Source: Novosphingobium malaysiense (GTDB lineage Bacteria > Pseudomonadota > Alphaproteobacteria > Sphingomonadales > Sphingomonadaceae). From it: 64,000 nt of DNA. Positions 49,903-60,384 of the stretch are shown here, piece after piece (the first letter of the stretch is position 1; each line of letters begins with the position of its first letter). The translations under genes were made by a program, and so were the position numbers. The stretch spans positions 372,001-436,000 of the forward strand of contig NZ_JTDI01000007.1 of assembly GCF_000802225.1 (NCBI RefSeq). The letters are read 5' to 3'. The notes beneath the pieces were generated by a model. The model saw only the letters and a program-made list of their open reading frames with translations, searched no databases and had not been told where the DNA came from.

Positions 49903-50870
49903 GCGACGAATCGGTCGTCCGCATTAATGCCCCGGCGGGGCAAGCGCAGGGTGGGTCCCGCCAGAAGGCGAAGGGGCTCGGGCGCGGCCTCGGTGCGCTG
50001 CTGGGCGAATCGCGGCGCGAGGAGCCCGTTGCGCCGACGGCGGGCGAGGGGGCTTCCGCGCCGTCGCGTGCGGGCGGACTGAAGACGCTGGCCATTGCCG
50101 ACATTACCCCGCACCCCGATCAGCCGCGCCGGATCTTCGACGAGAACGCGCTGGAGGAACTGGCGGCCTCGATCTCCCAGCGCGGCGTCATCCAGCCGAT
50201 CATAGTGCGGCCGATGGACAACGGCCGCTATCAGCTCGTGGCCGGCGAACGCCGCTGGCGCGCGGCGCAAAAGGCCCGCCTCCACGAGATTCCGGCGCTG
50301 GTGCGCGATTTGTCCGAGCGCGATGTCATGGCGCTGGCGCTGATCGAGAACCTGCAGCGCGAAGACCTCAATCCCATCGAGGAGGCCCACGCCTACAACC
50401 GGCTCTCCGAGCTGGAGGGCATGACCCAGGCCGAGATCGCCCGCATGGTCGACAAGAGCCGCAGCCATGTCGCCAACTTCCAGCGGCTGCTCGCGCTGCC
50501 GCAGGGCGTGATCGAACTTGTCGAGAAGGGCGACCTTTCGATGGGACATGCCCGCGCGCTGATCGGTTGCGACGATGCCGAGGAAATCGCCGAGGCCGCG
50601 GTTGCCAGGCAGATGTCCGTGCGCGAAGTCGAGAAGCAGGTGCGCAAGAAGCAACGGGGCGACGCCGCGCCGCGGCGGGCCCGGACTGCGCGCGATCCGG
50701 CCGAAGACGCCGATATCGCGGCCGTGCAGAGCCACCTGGAAGAATTTCTCGGGCTGCCGGTCAAGATCAATGCCGATGCCGATCCCAAGTCGGGCGCGGT
50801 CACCATCCGCTACACCACGCTCGATCAGCTCGACCTGATCTGCCAGAGGCTCACCGGCGGCGCGATCTAG
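49899..50870 (+). CDS. parB: chromosome partitioning protein ParB
   Basis: A 323-aa CTP-dependent DNA clamp loaded at parS. The N-terminal ParA-interacting motif is GLGRGLGALLGE, the CTP-binding domain has HPDQPRRIFDENALEELAAS and GERRWRAAQKARL, the helix-turn-helix is TQAEIARMVDKSRSHVANFQ, and the C-terminal dimerisation domain ends the protein. ATG 49899 overlaps the parA stop (ATGA). Confidence 0.97.
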   Translation: MSDESVVRINAPAGQAQGGSRQKAKGLGRGLGALLGESRREEPVAPTAGEGASAPSRAGGLKTLAIADITPHPDQPRRIFDENALEELAASISQRGVIQPIIVRPMDNGRYQLVAGERRWRAAQKARLHEIPALVRDLSERDVMALALIENLQREDLNPIEEAHAYNRLSELEGMTQAEIARMVDKSRSHVANFQRLLALPQGVIELVEKGDLSMGHARALIGCDDAEEIAEAAVARQMSVREVEKQVRKKQRGDAAPRRARTARDPAEDADIAAVQSHLEEFLGLPVKINADADPKSGAVTIRYTTLDQLDLICQRLTGGAI

Positions 50871-50950
50871 ACGGGTTCCCGGCCCGGCCGCGCCGCGCTG
50901 GCGGCGGCTGATGGCTTGCTATCGCGCTGAATAAAAAGGAAAAGCTTGGC

Positions 50951-52786
50951 TCATCCCTTGTAGAGGGCGGCAAGGCGCGGCCCGTAGCGCTCCCGCAACT
51001 TGTGCCGGCGGATCTTGAGGCTGGGAGTCATTTCCTCATTCTCGATCGCGAAGGGCTCGTCGGCGAATTCGAAACGGCGGACTTTCTCGATCACCGACAG
51101 ATGCTCGTTGACGCGGTCGACCGCCGTGCGCACGGCGCTGCGGAAATCGGAATCGTTCTGCAGCTCCGCCACATTCGCGGACTTGCCACGGGCGTCGGCC
51201 CACTGCTGCGCCCATTCCGCGTCCGGCACGATCAGGCCGACAATGTAGGGCCGCCGGTCGCCGGACACCATGGCCTGGGCGATCTCGGGCTGCAGGGTCA
51301 GCATCGATTCGACCTTCTGCGGCGAGATGTTGTCGCCCTTGTCGTTGACGATCATGTCCTTCTTGCGGTCGGTAATGCAAATGCGGCCGCGGTCATCGAA
51401 GTGGCCGATGTCGCCCGTGTGCAGCCAGGTGCCGGAACCGGTCTCGAACTTGAGCACGTTGGCGCTGGCCGCCTCGTTCTGCCAGTAGCCGGACATGACC
51501 AGTTCGCCCTGCACGAGGATTTCCCCGTCCTCGGCAATGCGCACGTCGACCCCGCGCAGCGGCGGCCCGACGGTATCGAACTTGACCCCCGCCGCAGGGC
51601 GGTTGCAGCTGATGACCGGGCCGGCCTCGGTCTGCCCGTATCCCTGCAGCAGGGTAAGGCCCATGGCGTCGAAAAACGTGCCGATTTCCGGATTGAGCGG
51701 TGCGCCACCAGAAACCATGGCCTTCATCCGCCCCCCGAATTTCGCGCGTACCTTGGGCCGCAGCGTGTGTTCCAAGGCGAATTCGAGGAACCGGTCCGTT
51801 AGCCGGCGTTCGCCCCTTTCCTTGCGCGCGGCGAGGCCCAGGGCCGCATCGAGCAGGCGCTTGGCAGTCCCGCCCTGCTTTTCGATCTGCTTGATGATCC
51901 GCGTCCGCAGAACTTCGAAAAGGCGCGGGACGACGACCATGATGGTAGGGCGCGTCTCCTCGATATTGGCGGCCAGCTTGTCGAGACCTTCCGCGTAATA
52001 GATCTGGGCGCCGAGCCCGATCGGCAGAAATTGTCCGCCAGTGTGCTCGTAGGCGTGGCTGAGCGGCAGGAACGACAGGAAGGTCTCGTCATCGGCCCAG
52101 CCGAAGTCCTCATGGATGATCCGCGCGGCTCCCGCGACGTTGGAAAGCAGCATTCCGTGATGCTGGCGCACCCCGCGCGGAGCCCCGCCGGTACCGCTGG
52201 TGTAGATGATGCAGGCGAGGTGATCGCGCTCCATGCACACCAGCCGCGCCTCGACATCGGCCCGGGCCTGCTGGGGATCGCCCGTCAGCATCTCGTCCCA
52301 GTCGTACATCGCGAAAGTGCCGCCCTGCATGGGCGCGGGGGCTTCCATAGCAATGACGTGGCGGCACATGTCGGTTTGCACGATGGCGGGCAGCAGCACC
52401 TTCGCGAGCTTCGCACTGGAAACGATGGCCGCCCGGGCCCCCGAGTTTTCGAGGATATGGACGTGATCGCGGGTTGTATTGGTGGTGTAGGTGGGCACCG
52501 TCACGCAGCCGGCCGCCATGATCGCGAGATCGGCCAGGCACCATTCCGGGCGGTTTTCCGCCACGATCAGCACGCGATCGCCCGGTTCCAGTCCGAGACG
52601 GCGCAGGGAGTCGGCCAGCAGGCAGACCCGCCTGGCGGCTTCGGCCCAGCTTATCGAAACCCATTGTCCGTCTTGCTTGGCCCAGAGCATGGGCGCGTCG
52701 CCGCGTGCCTCGGCCCGCTTCAGGAACAGCGAAACGAGATTCGGGCTATTGTCGAATTCGGCGAGGTCCATGGCGCCTGTCTGCAT
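50951..52786 (-). CDS. long-chain fatty acid-CoA ligase (AMP-forming)
   Basis: A 611-aa adenylating enzyme resembling FadD15/plant-type long-chain acyl-CoA synthetases. The ATP motif is CIIYTSGTGGAPRGV near residue 195, the A5 motif GYGQTEAGPVISCNRP, the A7/A8 motifs LHTGDIGHFDDRG and ITDRKKDMIVNDKGDNI. In place of the usual T-S-G-T-T-G it reads TSGTGG. It converges with parB. Start at the first Met of the frame; MDLAEF six residues later is an alternative. Confidence 0.9.
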   Translation of the reverse strand: MQTGAMDLAEFDNSPNLVSLFLKRAEARGDAPMLWAKQDGQWVSISWAEAARRVCLLADSLRRLGLEPGDRVLIVAENRPEWCLADLAIMAAGCVTVPTYTTNTTRDHVHILENSGARAAIVSSAKLAKVLLPAIVQTDMCRHVIAMEAPAPMQGGTFAMYDWDEMLTGDPQQARADVEARLVCMERDHLACIIYTSGTGGAPRGVRQHHGMLLSNVAGAARIIHEDFGWADDETFLSFLPLSHAYEHTGGQFLPIGLGAQIYYAEGLDKLAANIEETRPTIMVVVPRLFEVLRTRIIKQIEKQGGTAKRLLDAALGLAARKERGERRLTDRFLEFALEHTLRPKVRAKFGGRMKAMVSGGAPLNPEIGTFFDAMGLTLLQGYGQTEAGPVISCNRPAAGVKFDTVGPPLRGVDVRIAEDGEILVQGELVMSGYWQNEAASANVLKFETGSGTWLHTGDIGHFDDRGRICITDRKKDMIVNDKGDNISPQKVESMLTLQPEIAQAMVSGDRRPYIVGLIVPDAEWAQQWADARGKSANVAELQNDSDFRSAVRTAVDRVNEHLSVIEKVRRFEFADEPFAIENEEMTPSLKIRRHKLRERYGPRLAALYKG

Positions 52787-52856
52787 CCCCCTTTCTTGTT
52801 ACACCCGAACGTCTAGGCGGGGGGGAAAGTTGCGGCAACCTTGGTATGGGCGCCTC

Positions 52857-53933
52857 CTACCCGGTGCCGACCGCCTCCGCCACCGATGCGAAACCGTCGC
52901 GGCGCATCAGCTTTTCCAGCCCCTTGCAGATCGCGCGGGCGATGCCCGGACCTTCGTAGACCATGGCGCTGTAAAGCTGGACGAGGCTGGCCCCCGCCCG
53001 GATCCGGGCCCAGGCGTCGCTGGCATCGGCGATACCGCCGACTCCCACCAGCGGTACGGCTCCGCCGGTAGCCTTGCGAAAGTCCCGCAGGCGCTGCTGG
53101 GCCAGATCGCGCAGCGGGGCGCCCGAGAGACCGCCGCTCTCGCCGGCATGGCGCGAGGCGAGGGCAGGGCGGGTAATCGTGGTGTTGGAGACGATCAGCG
53201 CGCCCAAGCCCTTCTCGATGGCGATGCGGGCGATCGCATCGATGTCGGCGGGTTCGAGATCGGGGGCGACCTTGAGGAAGACGGGGGGGCGCCGGGAATC
53301 GCCGCAGGCGGCATTGCGCGCCTCGATCACGGCGTCGAGCAGGCCGGTAAGTGCCGATTCGTCCTGCAGGGCCCGCAGCCCGGGCGTGTTGGGGCTGGAG
53401 ATGTTGACGGCCAGGTAGCTCGCGAGCGGCGCCATGAACCGCGCCATCGCGGCGTAGTCGGCCACGCGGTCGGGCGAATCCTTGTTGGCGCCTATGTTTA
53501 TGCCCACCACGCCCGGTCGTCCGGCCCGCGCCTGCAGGCGGGCGAGAGCGGCCTGCGCACCGCCGTTGTTGAAGCCCATGCGGTTGATCACCGCGCGGTC
53601 TTCCACCAGCCGGAACAGCCGCGGTTTGGGATTGCCCGCCTGGGGCAGCGGCGTGATCGAACCCACTTCGGCGAACCCGAATCCGAGCGCGAGCAGCGCG
53701 TCGGGCACCTCGGCGTCCTTGTCGTAGCCGGCGGCCATGCCCACCGGATTGGGAAAATCGATGCCGGCGACGCGAATCGCGAGGTCTTCTCGCGCAATGC
53801 GGGCAGGCAGGCGCGCGGCCAACCTGACCGCCTTCAGCGAAAGACCATGGGCCTTTTCGGGGTCGATTCGGAAAAGGGCGGGGCGGATGAGGGGATAGAG
53901 CACGGCGCAAGCGCATACCCACTGTCGCGACAC
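52857..53933 (-). CDS. pyrD: dihydroorotate dehydrogenase (quinone), class 2
   Basis: A 358-aa membrane-associated class 2 enzyme that oxidises dihydroorotate to orotate with quinone. The N-terminal helical membrane domain has LYPLIRPALFRIDPEKAHGL, the FMN site FPNPVGMAAGYDKDAEVP, VNISSPNTPGLRALQ and the C-terminal GVGGIADASDAWARIRAGAS. The start is GTG 53933, or GTG 53900 (VLYPL), which starts right at the family N-terminus. Confidence 0.94.
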   Translation of the reverse strand: MSRQWVCACAVLYPLIRPALFRIDPEKAHGLSLKAVRLAARLPARIAREDLAIRVAGIDFPNPVGMAAGYDKDAEVPDALLALGFGFAEVGSITPLPQAGNPKPRLFRLVEDRAVINRMGFNNGGAQAALARLQARAGRPGVVGINIGANKDSPDRVADYAAMARFMAPLASYLAVNISSPNTPGLRALQDESALTGLLDAVIEARNAACGDSRRPPVFLKVAPDLEPADIDAIARIAIEKGLGALIVSNTTITRPALASRHAGESGGLSGAPLRDLAQQRLRDFRKATGGAVPLVGVGGIADASDAWARIRAGASLVQLYSAMVYEGPGIARAICKGLEKLMRRDGFASVAEAVGTG

Positions 53934-54053
53934 TGCTCAATTGCTTCCTGCCTCGACAATTTTGTTTCGATGGCATCCGCAATCGGTTGCATTGTGTCTG
54001 AACGGCCACGGCTTGTCGCAATTGTACAATAAATCGCCGCAACCGCAGCATAC

Positions 54054-54151
54054 ATGGGGCATGCGACCCGAAGGGCTCGTAGCGGGATGCGCACGAGTTC
54101 CTTACTTACCTTGATGGCGGTTTCCGGTTTCGGCCGGGAACCGCCTTTTTT
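54054..54151 (+). ncRNA. possible small RNA or suf leader ending in an orphan terminator
   Basis: The sequence 54059-54097 can fold (GCAT-CCCG pairing with CGGG-ATGC, and CTCGT with ACGAG), ahead of a strong intrinsic terminator. No plus-strand gene precedes it, since pyrD runs the other way. The 5' end is not defined; the start given is only a guess within the structured stretch. Confidence 0.35.
54116..54151 (+). terminator. orphan intrinsic terminator upstream of the suf regulator
   Basis: A 12-bp stem (GGCGGTTTCCGG with CCGGGAACCGCC, one T-G pair), loop TTTCGG, then six Ts. The T-tract orientation demands rightward transcription. Confidence 0.85.
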
Positions 54152-54223
54152 CTGATCGGGGCTTCTCCCATCGCGAAACGCCATTTTCGGCATCGAGTTT
54201 GGAGAAAGTGCCGGGAAACCCCA

Positions 54224-54252
54224 TTGAAACGGCGGCGGGGCTGCACTAGGTG
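54224..54252 (+). promoter_or_regulatory. candidate suf operon promoter
   Basis: TTGAAA at 54224-54229, 17 bases, TAGGTG at 54247-54252. The -35 is good, the -10 weak, which suits a promoter needing relief or activation. Confidence 0.4.
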
Positions 54253-54277
54253 AAATCGGAAAGAATCAATCCGATTT
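54253..54277. promoter_or_regulatory. inverted repeat, candidate operator of the suf regulator
   Basis: Perfect 8-bp arms AAATCGGA and TCCGATTT separated by 9 bases, overlapping the expected transcription start and 28 bases before the regulator ATG. Confidence 0.55.
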
Positions 54278-54304
54278 AACTGCGGGTCCGGAAAACGTAG
54301 CCTT

Positions 54305-54711
54305 ATGCGCCTGTCCAGCATGGCCGATTATGCCGTTGTCATCATGTCTGCCGCCTCGCGGCACTGTGGTGGCGCGCGCGTATCGGCGGGGCAGCTCGCA
54401 GATGAAACGGGGTTGCCGGCGCCGACCGTGCAGAAACTGGTGAGCAAGCTTTCCGCAGCCGGCCTCATGCGTTCTTCGCGCGGTGTCGGGGGCGGTCTCA
54501 AGCTTGCCCGACCGCCGGCGGCGATAACGCTGGCGGACATCGTCGAGGCAGTGGAAGGGCCGATCGCGCTCACCGCCTGCCTCGATGCACAGAAAAGCGA
54601 TTGTACGCTGGAGAGTGCCTGCAACGTGCGCAGCCATTGGCCCGTCGTGAACGCGGCCTTGCGCGGCGCATTGGCGAACGTGCCGCTGACCCAGCTTGCC
54701 GAGGAAGTCGA

Positions 54712-54715
<4 letters not shown>
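54305..54715 (+). CDS. Rrf2-family SUF Fe-S assembly regulator
   Basis: A 136-aa winged-helix regulator of the IscR-like SUF group. The DNA-binding part has MADYAVVIMSAASRH, SAGQLADETGLPAPTVQKLV and GVGGGLKLARPPAAITL. Three cysteines near residues 91-105 (TACLDAQKSDCTLESACNVR) could hold an Fe-S cluster that reports cluster status. It is the first gene of the suf operon and its stop overlaps sufB (ATGA). Confidence 0.93.
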
Positions 54716-56198
<1,483 letters not shown>

Positions 56199-56199
<1 letters not shown>

Positions 56200-56690
56200 T
56201 GTCGGAACGCAAGACTCTGGGCGTGAGCAGCACGTCGGCGCCCAAGGCCGATGCCCGCGCCGTGTTCAACGTCACCGGTGCGCGGCTTGAGAAGCTCAAG
56301 GAACGCGCGCGCGACCTGCGCCGTCACCCGACCGAGGCGCAGCAGGCGCTCTGGACCGAACTGTCCGGCTCGCGGCTGGGCGGTGTCCGCTTCATGCGCC
56401 AGGCGGTAGTGGGATCGGCAATTGTCGATTTCGCCTGCCCCTCGCGCTGGATCGTCGTTTCGCTTTCGGACGCGGATTCCAACGCCGAGGTCGACGCACT
56501 GCAGGACAAGAAGCTGGCCGATGTCGGTATCCGCGTCCTGCGGTTTAGCGATGCCCAGGTGCTCACCGATATCGACCCCGTGGTGAAGGCCATCAACACC
56601 GAAGTGAACAAGCCGTTCGACAAGCGCGCCGCGCGTCGCGGCCAGACTGCCAACACGCCCGCTCCTGCATTCGAGGGGGCCGAAGGATGA
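56199..56690 (+). CDS. DUF559 protein inserted between sufB and sufC
   Basis: A 163-aa protein with the DUF559 (Vsr/PD-(D/E)XK-like) fold: RARDLRRHPTEAQQALWTEL near residue 37, RFMRQAVVGSAIVDFACPSR, and VGIRVLRFSDAQVLTDID. In ordinary members the strand after DF-x-C reads ELDGGQH; here it reads SLSDADS, so the acidic pair and the QH are gone. It is therefore probably not an active nuclease. Extra termini (N-terminal 30 and C-terminal basic RRGQTANTP tail) are present. ATG 56199 or GTG 56196 is the start; both ends overlap suf genes. Confidence 0.85.
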
Positions 56691-57436
56691 CCATGCTCAA
56701 GATCGACAATCTTCAGGCCAACGTGGCCGACAAGCCCATCCTCAAGGGCCTTTCGCTCGCGATCAATCCGGGCGAGATCCACGCCATCATGGGGCCGAAC
56801 GGCGCGGGCAAGTCGACGCTCGGCTACACGCTCGGCGGTCGCCCCGGCTACGAGGTCACCGGCGGTTCGGTGGAGTTCGCCGGGCAGAACCTGCTCGACC
56901 TCGAACCGCACGAGCGCGCGGCTGCCGGGCTGTTCCTCGGCTTCCAGTACCCGGTCGAGATTCCCGGCGTGTCCTTCGTCCAGTTCCTGCGCGAGGCGGC
57001 CAATGCCCAGCGCAAGGGGCGCGGCGAGGAACCCTATTCGGGCGGCGAATTCCTCAAGCTGGCCAAGGAAAAGGCCGGCCTGCTCAAGATGGACATGGAC
57101 ATGCTCAAGCGTGCCGTGAACGTCGGCTTCTCCGGCGGCGAGAAGAAGCGCGCCGAGATGGTGCAGATGGGCATTCTCGATCCCAAGCTGGCGATCCTCG
57201 ACGAGACCGATTCCGGTCTCGACATCGACGCGCTGCGCGTGGTCGGCGAAGGCATCAACTCGATCATGCGCGCGCCCGACAAGGCCGTGCTGCTGATCAC
57301 CCACTACCAGCGGCTGCTCGACTACGTGAAGCCGGACTTCGTGCACGTCCTTGCGGGCGGCCGCATCGTCAAGTCGGGCGGTCCGGAACTTGCGCACCAG
57401 CTCGAGGATGAAGGCTACGAGGCGGTGGTCGCGTGA
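56687..57436 (+). CDS. sufC: Fe-S cluster assembly ATPase SufC
   Basis: A 249-aa ABC-type ATPase of SufBC2D. Walker A is GPNGAGKSTLGYTLGGR near residue 37, the signature is NVGFSGGEKKRAEMVQM, Walker B and D-loop are LAILDETDSGLDIDAL, and the switch histidine is in LLITHYQRLLDYV. ATG 56687 overlaps the DUF559 stop and its stop overlaps sufD. Confidence 0.97.
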   Translation: MTMLKIDNLQANVADKPILKGLSLAINPGEIHAIMGPNGAGKSTLGYTLGGRPGYEVTGGSVEFAGQNLLDLEPHERAAAGLFLGFQYPVEIPGVSFVQFLREAANAQRKGRGEEPYSGGEFLKLAKEKAGLLKMDMDMLKRAVNVGFSGGEKKRAEMVQMGILDPKLAILDETDSGLDIDALRVVGEGINSIMRAPDKAVLLITHYQRLLDYVKPDFVHVLAGGRIVKSGGPELAHQLEDEGYEAVVA

Positions 57437-58182
57437 GTGAAGTAGCCGCCCTCCCGACGCGGAAGGACGAAGACTTCCGCTATTCCGATATCGACGCGCT
57501 GGGCACGCTCTGGCCTGTCGTGCGCGAGGACATCGCCGTTGCCGATGGCGCCGAGGATACGCTGCAGATCGTCCTCGACGGTTCGGACGCCGTCGCGCGC
57601 CATATTTCCATTTCGGTCGGCAAGGGCGCCACGTTCGATCTGCGCGTGCTCTCCGCCGGTCCCGTGTACGGGCGCATCGCTCTCGACGTCACGCTGGCCG
57701 AAGGCGCCGACTTCACGCTCGGGGCCGCGCAGCTCGCGACCGGAACCGAAACGCTTGAAATCGTCACTGACGTCCATCACGCGGGACCGAACGCGACCTC
57801 CGCGCAGGTCGTGCGCACGGTGCTCGCGGACCATGCCACCGGCACCTATCTCGGCCGTATTGCCGTGGCGCGCGGCGCGGACGGGACCGATGCCGAACAG
57901 TCGGTGCGGGCCATGCTGCTCGACCGCACAGCAACGGCCAATGCCCGGCCCGAACTCGAAATTTTCGCCGATGACGTCAAGGCGGCGCACGGCTGCGCGG
58001 TCGGTGAACTCGACGCCGACGGCCTGTTCTACCTGATGAGCCGCGGGCTGCCGCCGGCAGAGGCCAAGCGGCTCATGCTGCAGGCCTTCATCGCCGAAGC
58101 CTTCACCGGCGCACCGGACGAGGAAGCGCTGAGCGAAGCGGCGCTGGCGCGGCTGGGCACCCTGGTGGAGACGGGCCTGTGA
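57433..58182 (+). CDS. sufD: Fe-S cluster assembly protein SufD, short form
   Basis: A 249-aa protein with the SufB/SufD beta-helix (FDLRVLSAGPVYGRIALDVT, VRTVLADHATGTYLGRIAVA, ADDVKAAHGCAVGELD, LFYLMSRGLPPAEAKRLML). At 249 aa it lacks much of the N-terminal region of E. coli SufD (over 400 aa); the core and C-terminal SufC-binding helices are kept. GTG 57433 overlaps the sufC stop. Confidence 0.93.
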   Translation: MSEVAALPTRKDEDFRYSDIDALGTLWPVVREDIAVADGAEDTLQIVLDGSDAVARHISISVGKGATFDLRVLSAGPVYGRIALDVTLAEGADFTLGAAQLATGTETLEIVTDVHHAGPNATSAQVVRTVLADHATGTYLGRIAVARGADGTDAEQSVRAMLLDRTATANARPELEIFADDVKAAHGCAVGELDADGLFYLMSRGLPPAEAKRLMLQAFIAEAFTGAPDEEALSEAALARLGTLVETGL

Positions 58183-59378
58183 CCACGGCGACGCTGACCC
58201 TGAAGGACCAGTTCCCCGGTCTCGCCGGCGGCTGGCATTATCTCGATACGGCGGCGACGGCGCAGAAGCCGCAAGCGGTGATCGATGCGACGGTCAATGC
58301 GCTGGGCCGCGACTATGCGACGGTGCATCGCGGCGTCTATGCGCGCTCGGCCGACATGACGCTGGCTTTCGAGGCGGCGCGGCGGCGCACCGCGGCCTTC
58401 GTCAATGGCGCCGAGGACGAGATCGTTTTCACCCGCGGCGCGACCGAGGCGATCAACCTAGTGGCGCAGACCTGGGGTGTCGAAAACCTCGAGGCGGGCG
58501 ACCGCGTGCTGCTCTCGACGCTTGAGCACCATTCGAACATCGTGCCCTGGCAGATGCTGGGCGAGCGGACCGGCGTGGAAATCGACGTCTGCCCGCTGAC
58601 CGCCGACGGCCGGATCGATCTCGATGCCGCCGAGCGCATGCTGACCCCGGCGCACAAGCTGGTTGCACTTGCGCATGTGTCCAATGTGCTCGGCTCGGTG
58701 CTCGACGTGCGCCGCGCGGCGGATCTCGCCCATGGGGTGAGCGCAAGGTTGCTGGTCGACGGCTGCCAGGCCGCGCCGCGCATCGCGCTCGACGTTCAGG
58801 CCATGGACTGCGACTTCTACGTCTTTTCCGCGCACAAGCTCTATGGCCCGACGGGTGTCGGCGTGCTGTGGGCGCGCAAGGACATCCTCGATGCCATGCC
58901 GCCCTGGCACGGTGGCGGCGCGATGATCGACCGCGTGACTTTCGAGAAGACGACATACGCCCCGGCGCCGCAGCGCTTCGAGGCGGGCACGCCGATGATC
59001 GTCGAAGTGCTCGGCATGGCCAGGGCGATGGACTGGCTAACCGACGTCGGGCTTGACCGCGCCGAGCGGCACGAGCGCGAGCTCGCCGCAAAGCTGCGCG
59101 AGGAACTGGGCAAGCGCAACGACGTGACCCTGTTCGGGCCCGCGGACTCGGTCGGAATCGTCAGTTTCGCGCTCGACGGGGTTCACCCGCACGATCTCGG
59201 CACCATATTGGACGAAGAGGGTGTGGCGATCCGGGCAGGACACCACTGCGCGCAACCGCTGATGGACCATCTAGGCGTCCCGGCGACCGCAAGGGCCAGT
59301 TTCGGCCTCTACAACGATGACAGCGATATCGAGGCGCTCCTGAAAGGGATCGAGCGCACCAGGAGAATCTTCGGATGA
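58179..59378 (+). CDS. sufS: cysteine desulfurase SufS
   Basis: A 399-aa PLP enzyme taking sulfur from cysteine for cluster assembly. The PLP lysine is in FSAHKLYGPTGVG, an ATEAINLVAQTW segment and LEHHSNIVPWQML near residue 110 are typical, and the active cysteine is in IRAGHHCAQPLM near residue 350. GTG 58179 overlaps the sufD stop. No SufE homologue is in the operon. Confidence 0.97.
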   Translation: MTTATLTLKDQFPGLAGGWHYLDTAATAQKPQAVIDATVNALGRDYATVHRGVYARSADMTLAFEAARRRTAAFVNGAEDEIVFTRGATEAINLVAQTWGVENLEAGDRVLLSTLEHHSNIVPWQMLGERTGVEIDVCPLTADGRIDLDAAERMLTPAHKLVALAHVSNVLGSVLDVRRAADLAHGVSARLLVDGCQAAPRIALDVQAMDCDFYVFSAHKLYGPTGVGVLWARKDILDAMPPWHGGGAMIDRVTFEKTTYAPAPQRFEAGTPMIVEVLGMARAMDWLTDVGLDRAERHERELAAKLREELGKRNDVTLFGPADSVGIVSFALDGVHPHDLGTILDEEGVAIRAGHHCAQPLMDHLGVPATARASFGLYNDDSDIEALLKGIERTRRIFG

Positions 59379-59851
59379 GCGACGAACACCGCAAGTTCCA
59401 GGTCGAGGAAGTCGAAGCGGCCAGCCAGCCGCCGCGGGCGCGCGTGCAGGACGCGGAGAGCGCGCCGGACAAGCTCGAGCGAAAGCGCGACTACCTGGAA
59501 GGCTTCCTCTCGGAGAAACCGCAGGGCGACAATCCGGGCGAACCGGGCGGCGCGGTCTACGATGCCGTGATCGCTGCGCTCAAGGAGATCTTCGACCCGG
59601 AAATCCCGGTGAACATCTACGATCTCGGCCTGATCTACGGCGTCGAGGTTTCGCCCGAATCCTCGGTTTCGGTCATCATGACGCTGACCACGCCGCATTG
59701 TCCGGTCGCCGAATCGATGCCGGGTGAAGTCGAGTTGCGCGTGGCCGCGGTGCCGGGCGTGCGCGATTGCGAGGTGAATCTCGTCTGGGATCCGCCGTGG
59801 GACATGGCCAAGATGTCCGACGAGGCGAAGCTGGAACTGGGAATGCTATGA
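59375..59851 (+). CDS. sufT: SUF system Fe-S assembly protein SufT (MIP18 family)
   Basis: A 158-aa protein: a charged linker of about 60 residues, then a DUF59/MIP18 domain (VIAALKEIFDPEIPVNIYDLGLIYGVE, LTTPHCPVAESMPGEV, VWDPPWDMAKMSDEAKLELG). SufT helps mature Fe-S proteins as an auxiliary factor. Its conserved cysteine is in TTPHCPVAES. It overlaps both neighbours by four bases. Confidence 0.93.
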   Translation: MSDEHRKFQVEEVEAASQPPRARVQDAESAPDKLERKRDYLEGFLSEKPQGDNPGEPGGAVYDAVIAALKEIFDPEIPVNIYDLGLIYGVEVSPESSVSVIMTLTTPHCPVAESMPGEVELRVAAVPGVRDCEVNLVWDPPWDMAKMSDEAKLELGML

Positions 59852-60384
59852 GCGATACGCTGGCCCCCGATACGAAGACGGAGGCTGCACCGGCCGATGT
59901 GACGGTGCGGCTGGCGGACTATGGCTACGAACCCGATGCTCGGGCGGTCGTCACGCTGCTCGATGCCTATGCCCGCGATCCGATGGGCGGCGGCGAGCCG
60001 CTCGACGATTCGGTGCGCAAGCGGCTGGTGGCAGCGCTCAATGCCTTCCCCGGCGCCTTTTCGCTGCTCGCGTTCGACGGTGCCGAGGGGGACGAACCCG
60101 TAGGCCTCGCCAATTGCTTCACCGGCTTTTCTACGTTCGCGGCCCGGCCGCTGATCAACATTCACGATCTTGCGGTCCTGCCCGGCCTGCGCGGGCGCGG
60201 AATCGGCCGTGCGCTGATGCAGGCGGTCGAGGACGAGGCCCGCGCACGCGGGGCCTGCAAGGTCACGCTCGAAGTGCTGGGCGGCAACGAACGGGCAAAG
60301 GCGCTCTACGCCGCGCTCGGCTATGCAAATTACGCGCTCGACCCCGAAGCGGGGACCGCGCAGTTCTGGGAAAAGAAGCTATGA
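59848..60384 (+). CDS. GNAT-family N-acetyltransferase in the suf operon
   Basis: A 178-aa acetyltransferase. The acetyl-CoA loop is GLRGRGIGRALMQAVEDEA near residue 113, preceded by NIHDLAVLP and followed by VTLEVLGGNERAKALYAALGY. The first 25 residues are a low-complexity extension. It overlaps sufT and sufA, so it is an integral operon gene, though its substrate is unknown. Confidence 0.9.
   Translation: MSDTLAPDTKTEAAPADVTVRLADYGYEPDARAVVTLLDAYARDPMGGGEPLDDSVRKRLVAALNAFPGAFSLLAFDGAEGDEPVGLANCFTGFSTFAARPLINIHDLAVLPGLRGRGIGRALMQAVEDEARARGACKVTLEVLGGNERAKALYAALGYANYALDPEAGTAQFWEKKL

Larger units (their letters stand above)
53934..54304. other. pyrD-suf intergenic region (371 bases)
   Basis: It holds an orphan plus-strand intrinsic terminator (54116-54151), a 10-bp palindrome ATTGTACAAT at 54021-54030, a candidate suf promoter and an inverted repeat near the start of the suf regulator. 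A 33-codon frame starting at 54054 ends inside the terminator; it has no ribosome-binding site and is not called. Confidence 0.55.

Noticed and set aside
54054..54155. 33-codon frame as a leader peptide of suf
   Set aside because: No ribosome-binding site and the frame runs through the terminator stem; probably chance.
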